Assembly (NCBI GenBank): GCA_039000515.1
Contig: JBCFYV010000001.1
Coordinates: 65,036,489 to 65,100,488, forward strand
Direction of reading: 5' to 3'
DNA: 64,000 nucleotides
From: Timema cristinae
Lineage: Eukaryota > Arthropoda > Insecta > Phasmatodea > Timematidae
Each line of letters starts with the position of its first letter. The first letter of the stretch is position 1. This document shows positions 19,982 through 33,000 of this stretch, piece by piece. Made by a program: the position numbers and the translations under genes. The notes under the pieces are model-generated. The model had not been told where the DNA came from, did not search any database, and saw nothing but the letters and a program-made list of their open reading frames with translations.

Positions 19982-21903
19982 ACACAGCCACTGGTCTACA
20001 CAGACTGATGCCACTTGTCCTACTGACAGATCATCACACCCGTACACGCCATCAAACAGCCACTGGTCTACACAGACTGATGCCACTTGTCCTACTGACA
20101 GATCATCACACCCGTACATGCCATCAAACAGCCACTGGTCTACACAGACTGATGCCACTTGTCCTACTGACAGATCATCACACCCGTACACGCCATCAAA
20201 CAGCCACTGGTCTACATAGACTGATGCCACTTGTCCTACTGACAGATCATCACACCCGTACACGCCATCAAACAGCCACTGGTCTACACAGACTGATGCC
20301 ACTTGTCCTACTGACAGATCATCACACCCGTACATGCCATCAAACAGCCACTGGTCTACACAGACTGATGCCACTTGTCCTACTGACAGATCATCACACC
20401 CGTACACGCCATCAAACAGCCACTGGTCTACATAGACTGATGCCACTTGTCCTACTGACAGATCATCACACCCGTACACGCCATCAGCCACTGGTATACA
20501 TAGAATGATGCCACTTGTCTACTGACAGATCATCACACCAGCGCACGCCATCAAACAGCTATTGGTCTACACAGACTGATGCCACTTGTCCTACTGACAG
20601 ATCAACACACCCGTACATGCCATCAAACAGCCACTGGTCTACATAGAATGATGCCACTTGTCCTACTGACAGATCATCACACCCGTACACCCATCAAACA
20701 GCCACTGGTCTACACAGACTGATGCCACTTGTCCTACTGACAGATCATCACACACCCGTACACGCCATCAGCCACTGGTCTACATAGAATGATGCCACTT
20801 GTCCTACTGACAGATCATCACACCCGTACATGCCATCAAACAGCCACTGGTCTACATAGAATGACGCCACTTGTCCTACTGACAGATCATCACACCCGTA
20901 CACGCCATCAAACAGCTATTGGTCCACATAGAATGATGCCACTTGTCCTACTGACAGATCATCACACCCGTGCACGCCATCAAACAGCTATTGGTCTACA
21001 CAGACTGATGCCACTTGTCCTACTGACAGATCATCACACCCGTGCACGCCATCAAACAGCTATTGGTCTACATAGAATGATGCCACTTGTCCTACTGAGA
21101 GATCATCACACCCGTACATGCCATCAAACAGCCACTGGTCTACATAGAATGATGCCACTTGTCTTACTGACAGATCATCACACCAGCGCACGCCATCAAA
21201 CAGCTATTGGTCTACACAGACTGATGCCACTTGTCCTACTGACAGATCATCACACCCGTGCACGCCATCAAACAGCTATTGGTCTACACAGACTGATGCC
21301 ACTTGTCCTACTGACAGATCATCACACCCGTGCACGCCATCAAACAGCTATTGGTCTACATAGAATGATGCCACTTGTCCTACTGACAGATCATCACAAC
21401 CCGTGCACGCCATCAAACAGCTATTGGTCTACATAGAATGATGCCACTTGTCCAACTGACAGATCATCACACCCTGCACGCCATCAAACAGCTATTGTCT
21501 ACATAGAATGATGCCACTTGTCCTACTGACAGATCATCACACCTGTACACGCCATCAAACAGCTATTGGTCTACATAAATGATGCCACTTGTCCTACTGA
21601 CAGATCATCACACCTGTACACGCCATCAAACAGCTACTTGTCTACACAGAATGATGCCACTTGTCCTACTGACAGATCATCACACCCGTACACGCCATCA
21701 AACAGCTATTGGTCTACACAGAATGATGCCACTTGTCCTACTGACAGATCATCACACCCGTACATGCCATCAAACAGCCATTGGTCTACATAGAATGATG
21801 CCACTTGTCCTACTGACAGATCATCACACCCGTACACGCCATCAAACAGCTATTGGTCTACATAGAATGATGCCACTTGTCCTACTGACAGATCATCACA
21901 CCA
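19982..21903. repeat. 72-bp minisatellite, about 27 units
   Basis: The unit contains CAGCCACTGGTCTACA, GATGCCACTTGTCCTACTGA and CAGATCATCACACCCGTACA. Because 72 is a multiple of 3, long shadow ORFs run on both strands; none looks like a gene. Early units (to about 20480) are nearly identical, alternating CACAGACTG and CATAGACTG; later ones show the variants AGCTATTGG and CGTGCACGCC and small indels, suggesting a younger left end. Confidence 0.95.
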
Positions 21904-22164
21904 GTCCCACACTCCACTCTCTTTTCATTTTACAGAAACAGTCTTGAAACTTTTTCATACCCCCTCGTAAGTCTATCGGTATTTGTCTGGAACTATGAAC
22001 AAATCAATTGACAGAACTAGCTCCAGATAATTATTTTTTATTGGGTTTGTTTTTTATGCAATTTTCAAACAGAGTGATTATATCAACACATGATTTAAAA
22101 CTAGCCTAATACTAATAAAACAGAGCATTCAGTCCCCTATAAGACAATTTAACAATAAAAACAT

Positions 22165-22375
22165 TCATCAACTATACTGGGAATTGAACCCAAGATTCCT
22201 AACACAGTTACTACACTCGCTACCGACTGTGGTAAGGTGTTGGACTCATGCCAGTGAATGGGGACCAGGATTCGAACCCCAACCTGATTAATAGCGGTGA
22301 CAAAGTGTACAGACTAGTATAACGCCCTAGATCGATCGCTCACCACTGTGGGTAGCTGGTTTCGTCACCTGAAAG
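22165..22375. mobile_element. Two adjacent tRNA-like SINE heads, divergent
   Basis: At about 22165-22232 the minus strand has an A-box-like TCGGTAGCGAGTG and a B-box GGTTCAATTCC. At about 22228-22285 the plus strand has an A-box-like GTGGTAAGGTGTTGGAC and a B-box GATTCGAACCC, followed by about 90 bp of body to 22375. Spacing fits polymerase III type 2 promoters. Neither folds into an obvious intact tRNA by eye, so I call SINE heads and not tRNA genes. They are unrelated to the seven-copy SINE. Confidence 0.5.
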
Positions 22376-22399
22376 TAGGCTATATTATGGTATAATAAA

Positions 22400-25300
22400 T
22401 TGTTGTTACTCGTAAAATATATTTTCCAATATGTAAAATTGTCTCGGCAATCACAACAAATCCAGCCTATAACTAAACAAACGAAGAAGTCTATTTGTTT
22501 CCATATAAATGTAAAATTGACTAAACTTTGTATGTGTAGCTTATATTATCAATTTTTATGTAAACGTGATGAACTGGCCTCTGTAGTAATCGACGTCACA
22601 ACTGTCTAATAATGCTGCGCTCCTCCCACTCTGCAACTTCAAAATGACCCCACACAAAAATGGAAGGTGCTATTGACCAATAAGTTTATCAAAAAATAAA
22701 TTTTAACTATTCTTGTAATTTCTTTCACATAATATACTAATGTAAAATCATGACTATTATTACACCCACCAGGAAATCAATGGCTTTCTCACAGAATTTA
22801 AAGATACTTGTAACATGATTCATTTGTAAGCTTGCAAAATTGAGATACAATGTTAATTTTCATATTTCGTAAATAAAAAAGGGTTTAAAATTTTATTTGG
22901 CAATTTATATTGCTATAAATAGATGCATGAGTGAATTTTATATAATATAGCATACTAATTTAATAAAACATAACAATGTCTTACGCAACAAAATAGCAAC
23001 TCCACTAGGTAGATAATGGGCAAACCTATGAGTAGAAAGATGTAGGTGTTATCCCTTTACTGCAATTTAAGAGTGGAACAGCCTATAGTCTTACATTACA
23101 CTAGACCAAACTCTATGGAATTATAGAGTTAAAACTTTGATCAAGTAATACTAAGTATGGTTTTAAACATGTCTTTATTACTGTGGTTTTCCCAGCCCTT
23201 CTCCACGAAAATGTTGTTGCATTTCCTTTTTGGAATAAACCAATGAATTAAGTTTAAGGGTTGTTACCAGGGATGTTAAACTCAATTCTTCGATACCTCA
23301 ATACTGTAAATCATTACTGGTATCGAAAGAATCAAGAATCAATCTTAATATTACAATTCTCAACTTTAATTCTTAGCTCTCAATGAAAGTACTGGCAACC
23401 AAGCAAAACTGCAAAAACACCAACTTTTTCTCACATCCACCTTAATTTACTACCACCTTAAGTTATCCTGAAAGGTCACACCAATTACAACTATAAAGTG
23501 GTAATATAGATAAGTGTGCTTATTAAAATATGGACAGTGCAAGTATTCTAAAATTCAAGTTGCTGTAACATTACATTACATTGTGTTACAATAGGACACG
23601 CCCCATGCTGACACAACGCATAACTCTCAATAAATCATACTACCTGCTCCAATTATACCGACACTAATAGGATCCCTACAATGGTAATCTTCTATTTTGT
23701 AGTTCACGTAGGTTAGTACGAAATAATAAAACATTGCTGATCAATATATTTTCACTACATAATCCAATTCAATATAATTAAATTGTCCATGTAATTACCA
23801 ATTGAATCTTCTAACACTAGTAATCACCAAGCTGGCCTTCACCTAGCATCCTACATTGACGAGTGGTCGGGGAGCTACGATGTTCCTACAAGACGTAGTC
23901 CTCACTCTCCGATTCTGCTAACGTGTAATGGGCCATCCAACATTGAAGACGACTAGAGAATAACTATTCACCTGCCCTCTGATGGTAGAAAGATGAACTA
24001 CTTTCAAAACATCAGATTATTGAAGAAATAGGCTGGAAATCTGATGGAGCCGTATCAACAAGATGTGTACGTGACTTTTTGAAGCCAACATTGACGTCAC
24101 CAAGTGTGTGTTCAGTTCTCCCACCTTCTTTCTATTGCGACGAAACCCCACTATATAATAGGCTGTGCATGTATTCCAAAATTACTATCTTGATAACTAC
24201 GACCGATGAAGGATCATTTTCTTGGACCTGGACAATGGCAGGATAAACATTTGTATTGTATCGGAATCGTAACTATGGCGATTCGTTTATTGGACTCTGA
24301 TTTATTTTCAACTTTTAGTCATATTTTTTGTAGTATAAAAATTAATATTCTTTTTTCTAAATCTAACTATTTCTTTACCTGATCATTCAATATAAAATGA
24401 GACTATATATTTTGTATGTCGCCACTTGGGCGCTAAAGTCTTTTGGAGAGTTCAATCATTTAGGTAGCCACAATTATTAAATGTTTTGAAATTGAACGAG
24501 TTAAATGTAAAGTGTTTGAATTTGTGGATAATAGTATTTATATTTTGTAAACATCGAGGTGACATTTCTTAATTTTATTTGCATATTGAAAAATCGTAAA
24601 GTAAAGTAACCATTATTATTTTATTATTAATTTAATTAACTTTTGTATATTTAATAATCTTTTCCTAAGTTTGTTCTAAATAGGACATTTACATTACTAT
24701 TTATTAAAGGAAATACTATTTAATTTCCTAATTTTGAGTTTGGATCAGATAGTCCCAGGGGAGTTTGACTAAAGTCTGTTAGCCAAACCTTCGTGTTATG
24801 TAAATTCTCTTATATAAGATTTACTGGTAACGTTAACGTAATTTGAAGCCTTTGTTCTTTGTATATTAAGACACCTTTTGTAACAGTTTCAAGGTGCCCA
24901 TTAGGCCCTTATATAGAAGTTTTGTATCATCCTGACGGTTGATATTATTATTAATCTATTGTATTAAATTCAACCCGTAATGTTGTTCTGTCTCCTAAAG
25001 ATTGAACCATCAGAATATTGAATAGATTACAAATTTATAACTTTCTTGTAAATATCTGCGCAACTTTAAAGATATAAAGTTATTGTCTATTAGTTTTATT
25101 TTCAAAGTAACTCATTTTGATATAATGAGACCATGTAAAGTTTTCTACTCCATTGTTATTGTTTTGAATAAACCGTTCATATTGTTGCTTTTAAATATTG
25201 CTAATAATTTCCCTTGTCACTTGTTCCTTAGATTTTACCCACTCCCTTTTATATTATTTAATGGTTGTAAATAAAAGGACTCAGAGGGGGTGTTTTAGTA

Positions 25301-25774
25301 GATGCTCAAACTATGCTCAATTTTTTTTACAAAACTCGAGTACTCAGAATTTTCATTTTTTTCTGTATATTATAAGTTTAGTTAATTTGATTCAATTTTA
25401 AGATACTATTTCATATGAAATAGTGTCCCTCAATATTTCCTTTTGTATAATATAAAAATAAATAAGTTGTACCCTTATATTAAATTTATTTAAAATCCCA
25501 AATTCGTGTGATTTTTTTTTCACTAAAAAAAATTTCACTCTAAAAATGTATGTGTGTAGCCTACTTCATGTCTAGGCATAGATATATTACAGAACTTCAA
25601 CTTGAAATGTATGTAATAAAAATAATGATCTTGAAAAACTATACTAATATTTTCATTTGAACTTAACTCAAAGTGAAAAATGACTACATGCACACTCACA
25701 ATTAGAATAAGTTATCATTTGATATGTCTCTGTAAGGAAAACCTCTGCTCGCTTTATGAGATAATTGTATTATA
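22400..25774. other. Long AT-rich intronic stretch, nothing recognised
   Basis: I found no conserved protein motif, tandem repeat or clear terminal inverted repeat. ORFs here are AT-rich and below 75 codons. Lies between mRpL24 exons 3 and 4. Confidence 0.4.
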
Positions 25775-25985
25775 TTTTTAGAGGGGAAAGAAAAGTTGGA
25801 TAGAAACAAATAAAAGGAACAAACACAATATGGCTCCCACAATTAAAAGAAGAACACAGTTCACACTTTACACTGCTGCCAATGGACAAACAGGTAGTGG
25901 TTGCCTCTTAAAGAAAATCAATCATCACCACCCAATCCCCCGACCTAGGTTTCATTCTATCGGAACTCATCAGGGAGAAGTGTGA
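25775..25985 (-). mobile_element. Retroposon family R, copy 2
   Basis: The reverse complement matches copies 1 and 3: a CTCCCTGATGAGTTCC block, the GGGATTGGG block, AAGAGGCAACCACTACC, and a GTGTGAACTGTGTTCTTC block. It is uninterrupted, so it gives an empty-site view of where the MITE entered copy 1. Confidence 0.7.
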
Positions 25986-26117
25986 AACGTTCACACAACT
26001 TCCTAAAAGAGGAAACAAAAGGGGAGGGGGGAGAAAATGGAAAATTGTAAGGAATGATAGGGTACATAGATATGAACATGTAAAAGGTATAACATAAAGG
26101 GATTAGAGTCCTAATTT

Positions 26118-26533
26118 CATGCTGTCTACTCAACTTGACCAATAAAATCCCCGGCCTTTTCCCTGATTTCCCCTGATCATTTCCTAAAATTCCCGACTAA
26201 AAAAAAAAAGTATATCACATCCTTCTAACTCGCCACCCCCCCCCCCCCCTCATTTTTCTATTAATCTTTTTTTATAAATAATAATAAGTTGTAAAATTTG
26301 AATAATTTTTTAAAATTTGTATTAAAAATGTTTACTAGGAATTAAAAATATATTACATAGCTACAAACAAAAAAATGACATATTTTAGTGATTTAATGAT
26401 TATTATGTATCATTTTCCCGGATTTTTATTGTTATTTACCTAATTCCCGACTTATCCCAGTTTTTTTCCCGATCACTTCAAATTCCCGGCTGATTCCCGT
26501 TTTCCCTGATTTTCCCGGATGGTAGACACCCTG
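26118..26533. mobile_element. DNA transposon remnant, family B copy 1
   Basis: The right end reads GGTAGACACCCTG. The left end CATGCTGTCTACT is an imperfect inverted match to it (10 of 13). Both subterminal regions are rich in CCCGG and CCCTGATT motifs. A possible 6-bp target duplication TAATTT flanks it (26112-26117 and 26534-26539). The interior is AT-rich with no ORF. A second copy at 33235-33920 confirms the family. The superfamily is not assigned. Confidence 0.6.
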
Positions 26534-26589
26534 TAATTTACAACAACTTTTAAATTAAATATGAACAATATGGGTAAAAAAAGACTTAC

Positions 26590-26792
26590 AGATCAGAAGG
26601 GTCCACCAATGAAACTTGATTGGTAACAAGTAGAGGTGCTTCTGACTTGATACAAACTCCAGGAAAATCTTTTGATCTACCCACCATACGTAGATGGCAG
26701 TTCATGCCTTCAACAATCACCCAGTTGCGTTCTTGAATCACTTGCTTTACAATGCCTTGCTTTCCTTTATCAGGTCCAGTGAGTACTTCCAC
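26590..26792 (-). CDS. mRpL24: mRpL24, exon 3 (KOW domain)
   Basis: A 203-nt exon between the acceptor GTGTTCACAG and the donor GATCT|GTAAGT. It encodes [19 protein letters not shown] then [12 protein letters not shown], and [10 protein letters not shown] then LVDPSDL. This is the KOW motif and core of uL24m: the V.VL.G.DKGKQG...QVI..RNWV.VEG.N pattern and SEAPL....V.LVDP.D are hallmarks. It opens in phase 0, directly following GDR of exon 2, which rebuilds the conserved GDRVEVL. It ends with two bases of a Leu codon completed in exon 4. The frame is intact. Confidence 0.9.
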
Positions 26793-26799
26793 CTGTGAA

Positions 26800-28580
26800 C
26801 ACACATCGAATCAAATACATGACAAAATCAAAATAAGTGTCTATTATACCAGTCAACTCTATACTACATAGATAAAGGAACTAAAATGTTATTGCACACA
26901 TTAATAAAGGAGGGTGGACACTTTTTATTCATTTATCTTCTTTTTTGTCAGTATTTTGGTACCGTATATTATAAATAACTAGTATCATCATTATTTTTAT
27001 CATTATTATGCTTCACACAAGGAAAGGGGTGGGTGTCCTATTTATATTATAGAGAATACAACTGTGGCACAAATTTTAAGTACTGTCCAGGGGGCATGAA
27101 ACCCTCAACTATTAGACATGTTACACCTGGCAAATTTTTGGTTGGTGGAATCGTAGTATATCAAAGAAAAGATACTCTTATAGGTGTTGGATTAAAGAAT
27201 GCTTGTGAAAGATGCCCACGCTATCCGGGGTTTCCTAATGCTTCTAGTAAGTAGAGGAGATCTTCCTCCTGAGAGGAGACATGAAGTTGGAGAGGGAATA
27301 GGTTCTATTCTTGAAGAGTCCACTTGGGGAAAGGTGTGAACTAATGTGAAGAGGAGGGAAGAAAGAATGCTCGGCAAAATAATAGATGTTAGTGTGGGAA
27401 AAGGTCAAGGTCTTCTAGAGCAAGTACCGGTACAAGTTTAGAAAGAGGATGATTATTAGTTGCTATCCTAGGGAGATGTAGGATCCAGGGAAGCAGCTAC
27501 TATAAAAATATGGTTTGATTTAAGTTTTACTTGTCAGATAATAATTTTACTTCTCTCAAGTTCTCCTTCTTTTACATAAAACATAAAAGTGGCACACAAC
27601 TATTCCAGCACAGTCTATCTTGGTATAACATTAACATATACAGGATTATTTGAGTGGTAAATCATACATTTTCCAAGCCTCATAAAGACCCTAGCAAATA
27701 CTTCTTTTCAAATCAAATTAACTATGATAGAGACTTCTTTTAACTATAGTCTCAAATGCATCATAAAGGTTCCATGACTCTATAATAGAAGGCGGCACTT
27801 GCTCAATTTGAGCTAAAAATGGACTCTCCTTTTTCCCCTGTAACCTATCACTTGAAAGTTACTAAGGATGTATAGATATAAAGACGATATTTTATTTTGT
27901 CTCAAATATCTTTAACATAAAGTCTCTGTGAGGTGTTCTTCCCCACCTTTGGAAATAAGAGGCGATTCCATCTTGATAAAGTGTGTTCTAAAAAGTGTTG
28001 AAGTAAGACACCTCGGATTGGGCAGAGACCTGTGTCTGCCCAGGGAGGTGGGTCGATACAGCGCAGTGAACTTAACAGATACAACTTTCTATTCTTTTTA
28101 GATTCGTTGGAATAATATTTTAATTCGATAGAATCTCTAAAAATAAAGATTGTCTAAATACATACACATAAAGGTAGACTGCAAAAAAGTGGTCAGAACT
28201 GAATGTGAATCCCCACAACAATGAAATAATATTATATTTAAAATATATAATCAGAATCAATAAGAGAGGGTCAATCGAAACCTGACAAGTATTCGAGATT
28301 CGAGATTCAGTGTCTTACTGGATTCGATGGTCAAATCTTTTACCTTGAATAAACAAAGCATAATATTAAATATTTTTAATTCAAAATTAATTATTTAAGC
28401 CTACTTGGAAAGCACAACTTAATCGTAATCTGATTTTGTTGGACAAAAGAGATAAGCATGAATAAAATCATTGTTTAGAAGAAAAAAAATTGTTAGTGTA
28501 GGAAATCTAAGGTGCCTAATACCCTACCCTCCACCTCTATGGGAAGCTTGGAGTTAACCGTTTCAGCACATGCTCACTTC
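26800..28580. other. Intronic sequence, nothing recognised
   Basis: Several ORFs of 60-73 codons occur (27033-27254 on +, 27902-28084 on -), without motifs I can recognise. Lies between mRpL24 exons 2 and 3. Confidence 0.35.
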
Positions 28581-28586
28581 TGAAAC

Positions 28587-29103
28587 TCTGCCGCGATCAC
28601 GATCAACTTAACTTAACGTAAAGGACCTTCCCGTGTGTTTAAATGGAAGCGATCACTGAGGCAGTTAACTTAACGTTGACTTGCAGTTAACTTAAAGTAA
28701 GAGATGTCTTGGGAGGTCTTTTACTTTACTTTACGTTACTTGAAGGGTATCATGTGATCTAGCCAGCCAATCATTATGTGAGTGACATCAACAGGGCTAT
28801 TTAGTAATTCATTTGTTGGTATTATGACCCATGTTTACTATTTAGCGTAAGTTTCTAGTGATCAGACATTGAAATTAAATAATTAAATTAAAATAGGAAA
28901 TCTAAATTTATCAAAAAAGGTTGTAACAGATATTTATTATATCGATTGAAAACTGTAAACATTCACAGATTATCACTTTACAAATAGTACAAATCACAGA
29001 TAATACTCAAGAATGAAGATGTTTGGCTCGAGTTGTTAAGTTTCGTGATCACACATCTGTTTTCTTAAGTTAAGTTAACTTTAAGTTGATCATGATCCCT
29101 GCA
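28587..29103. mobile_element. Foldback MITE, copy 1
   Basis: The left end GCCGCGATCACGATCAACTT pairs with the right end (reverse complement GCAGGGATCATGATCAACTT). The arms share CTTAACGTAAAGGACC and CTTTACTTTACGTTACTTG blocks with the hairpin at 40145-40545, including its loop (CAACAGGGCTATTTAGTAATTC). This copy has lost most of its right arm and gained unrelated sequence, so the hairpin is imperfect. Confidence 0.7.
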
Positions 29104-29254
29104 TCACACACAATACAAAGTCAGCCACCATGACACATATATGTTTACTCGCCAGAGTGATGACTAAATAAAGATATTTATTCTTACTACCCAATTGGTT
29201 TTAAGTATCTACAACTATGCAACAAACCTCAATTATATTTATATGATCCTTAAG

Positions 29255-29298
29255 TTTTTTATTATTATTATTATTATATATATTATAATATTATTATT

Positions 29299-29332
<34 letters not shown>

Positions 29333-29400
29333 ATATATATAATATATATATATATATATATTTAATAATAATATATTATTATTATTATTATTATTATTGT
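29255..29400. repeat. ATT and AT microsatellite
   Basis: About 145 bp of (ATT)n, (AT)n and (TTA)n runs with no other content. It directly precedes the LINE at 29410. Confidence 0.95.
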
Positions 29401-29425
29401 TGGTGACGCCAGAGAGGACGGACGT

Positions 29426-29764
29426 GTGTTGAGAGTAACTCCACAGTCATTTGATTCCCCAGTGCGCATGATGACTTCTAACTGTGATGATTGTATTAAA
29501 ATAATTAAGGACGGGCACTCCATAAAATGTTTCGGTTGTGCAAGTGATTTTCATTTTGGTGACTGCTCTGGGATTAGCTTTAGCACCCATAAAGCCAAGT
29601 CGAAGAACCTCAAAAGAGCTTGGCGCTGTAAAGAGTGTCGCTCAGTGAATGCGTGTGCTTCCACTGAAGAAGACAATGTGGAGCTGGTGAGTTATGACTT
29701 ATCATCTGGTGATCAAGTCATTTCCCTACTCAAAGAGCTTAACAACCAAAACTGCAATAATTAA
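29426..29764 (+). pseudogene. LINE ORF1 fragment, PHD finger
   Basis: It encodes about 110 residues. Residues 20-60 give a Cys4-His-Cys3 pattern: CDDC, then KCFGC, then FHFGDC, then WRCKEC, as in a PHD zinc finger. The conserved Trp precedes the last CxxC pair. Downstream of 29764 the frame breaks; a faint RNA-binding-like segment continues to about 30180 with several stops. Confidence 0.75.
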
Positions 29765-30341
29765 TCAACTTTGTCTCTGCTAAAAATGATGACATTTTAA
29801 AACAAATAAGTAGCTGCCTACTGAAATTGCATCACTTAAATCAGAAGTGAGCAATCCCAAAACTATAAATCAATCTCTCTCTGAGAAAAATGTATTTCTT
29901 TAAAATAAAATAAACTCTCTGGAAACAATATGGAAATACACGGTATGGTTTAAACACCAGACAAAAATTTAGAAAAGATTATGTATTTAATAATGGTGAC
30001 AAAAGTCCTTTGTTCTTCAACAATAACTTGTCGCAGTAATTCAAGACCTTGTTGTGGAAGGCAAAATCAAAAGGTAGGCAAAGAGGCTAACGTTTTGTGT
30101 GGGGAAAAAATGAAAAAATACTTGCTAGGAAAACTGCCACGTCTGACATAATTGTAATTTAACAAGATGACATTGAAAAAGTTGTGTAATTGTTTGTATT
30201 GATTATTAAATCAAATTTGTTAATATAAGTTATAAAATACTGATAGATGACATTAACGATCTGTTAACTGATATAAATTTTAATATTAACACAGGAAAAT
30301 ATAAAAGCCTAGAAAATTTTCAAAACAACTTTAATAATATC

Positions 30342-31230
30342 TTGAATGTGATCGCGTGGAATGTCAGATCTCTAAAAAAGAATTGGAGTGAAATTTATTT
30401 TTTGTTAAATACGGTAGCTAATTTTTTTGATATTATCATACTTACTGAAACGTGGATAACAAACGAACAAGCAAATCTTTATAACATAGAAGTGTATAAC
30501 TCTTATAATTATTGTAGGAAGAAAACCCGAGGCGGTGGAGTAATTTTATTTGTAAAGAACGCGCACAGCTTCCATTTAAGCCCACAAAACACTTTGAAAG
30601 CATTCAAGGGACACTGATAACAAATCAAAATAAAAAATACAACACAATAGCTTTATATAAACCACCAGTTAGTATTAAGTGTGACTTTATACAAGAACTT
30701 GACACAAACTTATACCACTCTTCTAGAAAAGAAAACCTCATTGTAGCAGGTGACACAAACATTAACATAAAAGATAAATATAACCCACTCCATACTAGAT
30801 ATAAAACTATGTCAGAAAAGGGCTTAAGAAATGTAATTAATAAGTGTACTCGGGAAGAAGTTTCTAAAAACAATTTAGTTAGATCAGTTATTGACCACCT
30901 ATTTATATGTATATCAAAAGATCACTATGCTGTATTACCTGGAATAATTAGTATAAAAATGTCATATCACTACCTTACAGCGATGAAAATAATGTATAAA
31001 ACTTCACCAAATAAATGTTTACTGTCTCCCGCAAACAAAATACTTAAAATAAATAGAAAGTCTGCGTTAAGCAAACTAAAAGCAGTGGACTGGGGAAACC
31101 TGACTATGGACTTATAAGACTTGAACACCAAATATGACAAAGTAATTTTGACTTTTAAGGAAGTATATAGTACAACAAATTGGCCAATCTCAGAACAAAA
31201 GACAACCAACACAATTTGGAACAATTGAAA
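30342..31230 (+). pseudogene. LINE endonuclease domain
   Basis: An APE-type endonuclease in pieces: NVIAWNVRSLKKNW and IIILTETWI (N-terminal Asn and Glu of the active site), GGGVILFVK, then after a frame break VAGDTNINIK (the GDxN site) and SVIDHLFI (IDH motif). Catalytic residue positions look kept; the ORF is broken near 30610. In a live element this nicks the target DNA before reverse transcription. Confidence 0.75.
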
Positions 31231-31339
31231 TATTGCATAAATGTGAAATAAAACTACTTACATAAATGGCCAACACTTCATTGATCATACCTAAAACTAC
31301 CTGTACATAAATTAATAAAATTATCTCTTCATTGAAACA

Positions 31340-32391
31340 AAACAAATCACCAGGCTAGGATAATATTACAATGATGGAAATAATAAATATAGGACCAAAC
31401 TTAATTCCTGCACTAGTAGACATAATAAGTACCTTAATAAAAACTGGCACATTTCCCAAACAAATGAAAGTTCTCTTATTAGACCCATTTACAAAGGTGG
31501 GAGCCATTTAGACTACGATAATTACAGAGCAATAGCAGTACTATCAACTTTTGAGAAGATATTAGAAAGATACATGGCTAACAAATTGACAGCCTATTTA
31601 AATAAATTCAATATAATAAACCCAAGGGAATATGGATTTCAAAAACACAAAAACGCTAAAAACCTTCTAGAATATATTTCTAATAAAATCAACAAAGCCC
31701 TTAACAACAGTAAGCTTGTTTGGCCCTATTTATTGACTTAAAAAAAGAATTTGACATGCTTGACATTGATAATATATTATTGAGATCATTAAAAATGATT
31801 GGTATTGGTGGACCGTACTTAAGATGGTTTAGGAACTATCCCACTAACAGACTTTTCTATGTACAAATTAGCACTCAAAAAAGTGAAACCAAAGTGAAAA
31901 ATATGGGAGCACCACAAGGCTCAATACTAGGACCTATTCTATATCTAATTTACGTCAATACTATCACAAGACAATTAAAGCATGGACACATCTACCTATA
32001 CGCAGACGACACCGCAGTACTGACTATTCAAGAAAACCTCCAAATAGCAGAATACAACCTGCAACAAGACTACAACGAGATACAAATGTGGGCTCATGAT
32101 CATCGTCTAATAATAAATGCAAAGAAAACTAAAGTTATACATATCACTCCTCCTAAAATGCACCATGCAAGAGTCGACATTACACATCACAGCTATAATT
32201 GTTTGCATAACTGGACACAAACATGTTGTGACTGTATCGAAAAACTGGACGCAACAGACAGTCAGACTTACCTAAGACTTATAATTGACAAACATCATAA
32301 ATGGGACAGGCACATACAAAAGGTTGAGAACAAACTAAAAGTATTGACTATGTTTTTCACCATCTTAGAATGTACTTGGATAGCAAAATGA
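31340..32391 (+). pseudogene. LINE reverse transcriptase domain
   Basis: The fingers (KQNKSP, IRPIYKGG, NYRAI.VLSTFEKILE) run to about 31720 in shifted frames. A clean 223-codon stretch follows with motif A ALFIDLKKEFDMLD, motif B GAPQGSILGPILYLIYVN and motif C LYADDTAVL, then the thumb with NAKKTKVIHI. The YADD catalytic pair and the motif A aspartate are intact. The frame shift lies just before motif A. Confidence 0.85.
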
Positions 32392-32805
32392 TAGTAATAA
32401 TATCTAAATCATTGGTTCAATCAATAATATCTTATGGCATATCCATCTGGGAAGGAACGACACAATTTTACATTTGCAAGAAAAAATCCTAAACACTATA
32501 TTTGGTACCAAAAATGCTAACAGACATACATTCAACATAAAATTCTACTTCTTAACCAATTATATGAGTACAGCCTCTTGATAGGATATTACCATTCCGA
32601 TAAATACATGCAAATAAAAACCCATTCCATTAATACCCGCTCAATTTATAACAAGGAAGTGTATACAATCGGCAAGTATTCTAATTATTATGGTAAACAG
32701 GAACTAAGATGTACCATCCCCAAATTGTTTAATTTGCTACCACCAACACTCCGAGATACCCCTGAAATAGAAAAGTTCCAAGGCATGCTTCAAACAACTA
32801 TGTAA
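32392..32805 (+). pseudogene. LINE ORF2 C-terminal segment
   Basis: The segment continues the LINE downstream of RT: NTRSIYNKEVYTIGKYSNYY and LRCTIPKLFNLLPPTLRD are typical of the conserved C-terminal tail of CR1/Jockey proteins. It is separated from the RT frame by stops. The 3' UTR follows with AATAAA and a short-repeat tail. Confidence 0.7.
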
Positions 32806-33000
32806 ATATTTTTTGAGGGGAAATGTTATGATATGTGTAGAACTTTTTGTTTTTTAATTATTTTACTATTATAATTTTTAATTTTTTAAATATTTAACTG
32901 CAAGACCTGAAGATGTAACTTTAGGTACTTTGGGATTGTATCAAGAAATCAATTATGTAATTTTCTTTTAAATCCTAAATAAACAATGATTGAATTGATT

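Noticed and set aside
19975..20508. Long plus and minus ORFs across the 72-bp array (also 20789-21436 and 21579-21947)
   Set aside because: Frame stays open on both strands because the unit is 72 bp. The repeats differ by neutral-looking changes and later units contain indels.
2688..21903. Tandem arrays as possible CRISPR arrays
   Set aside because: Units abut directly without unique spacers, and the DNA is from an animal nuclear genome.
25957..26142. Minus ORF ending LLPDEFR
   Set aside because: It overlaps retroposon R copy 2, and the other R copies do not keep this frame.
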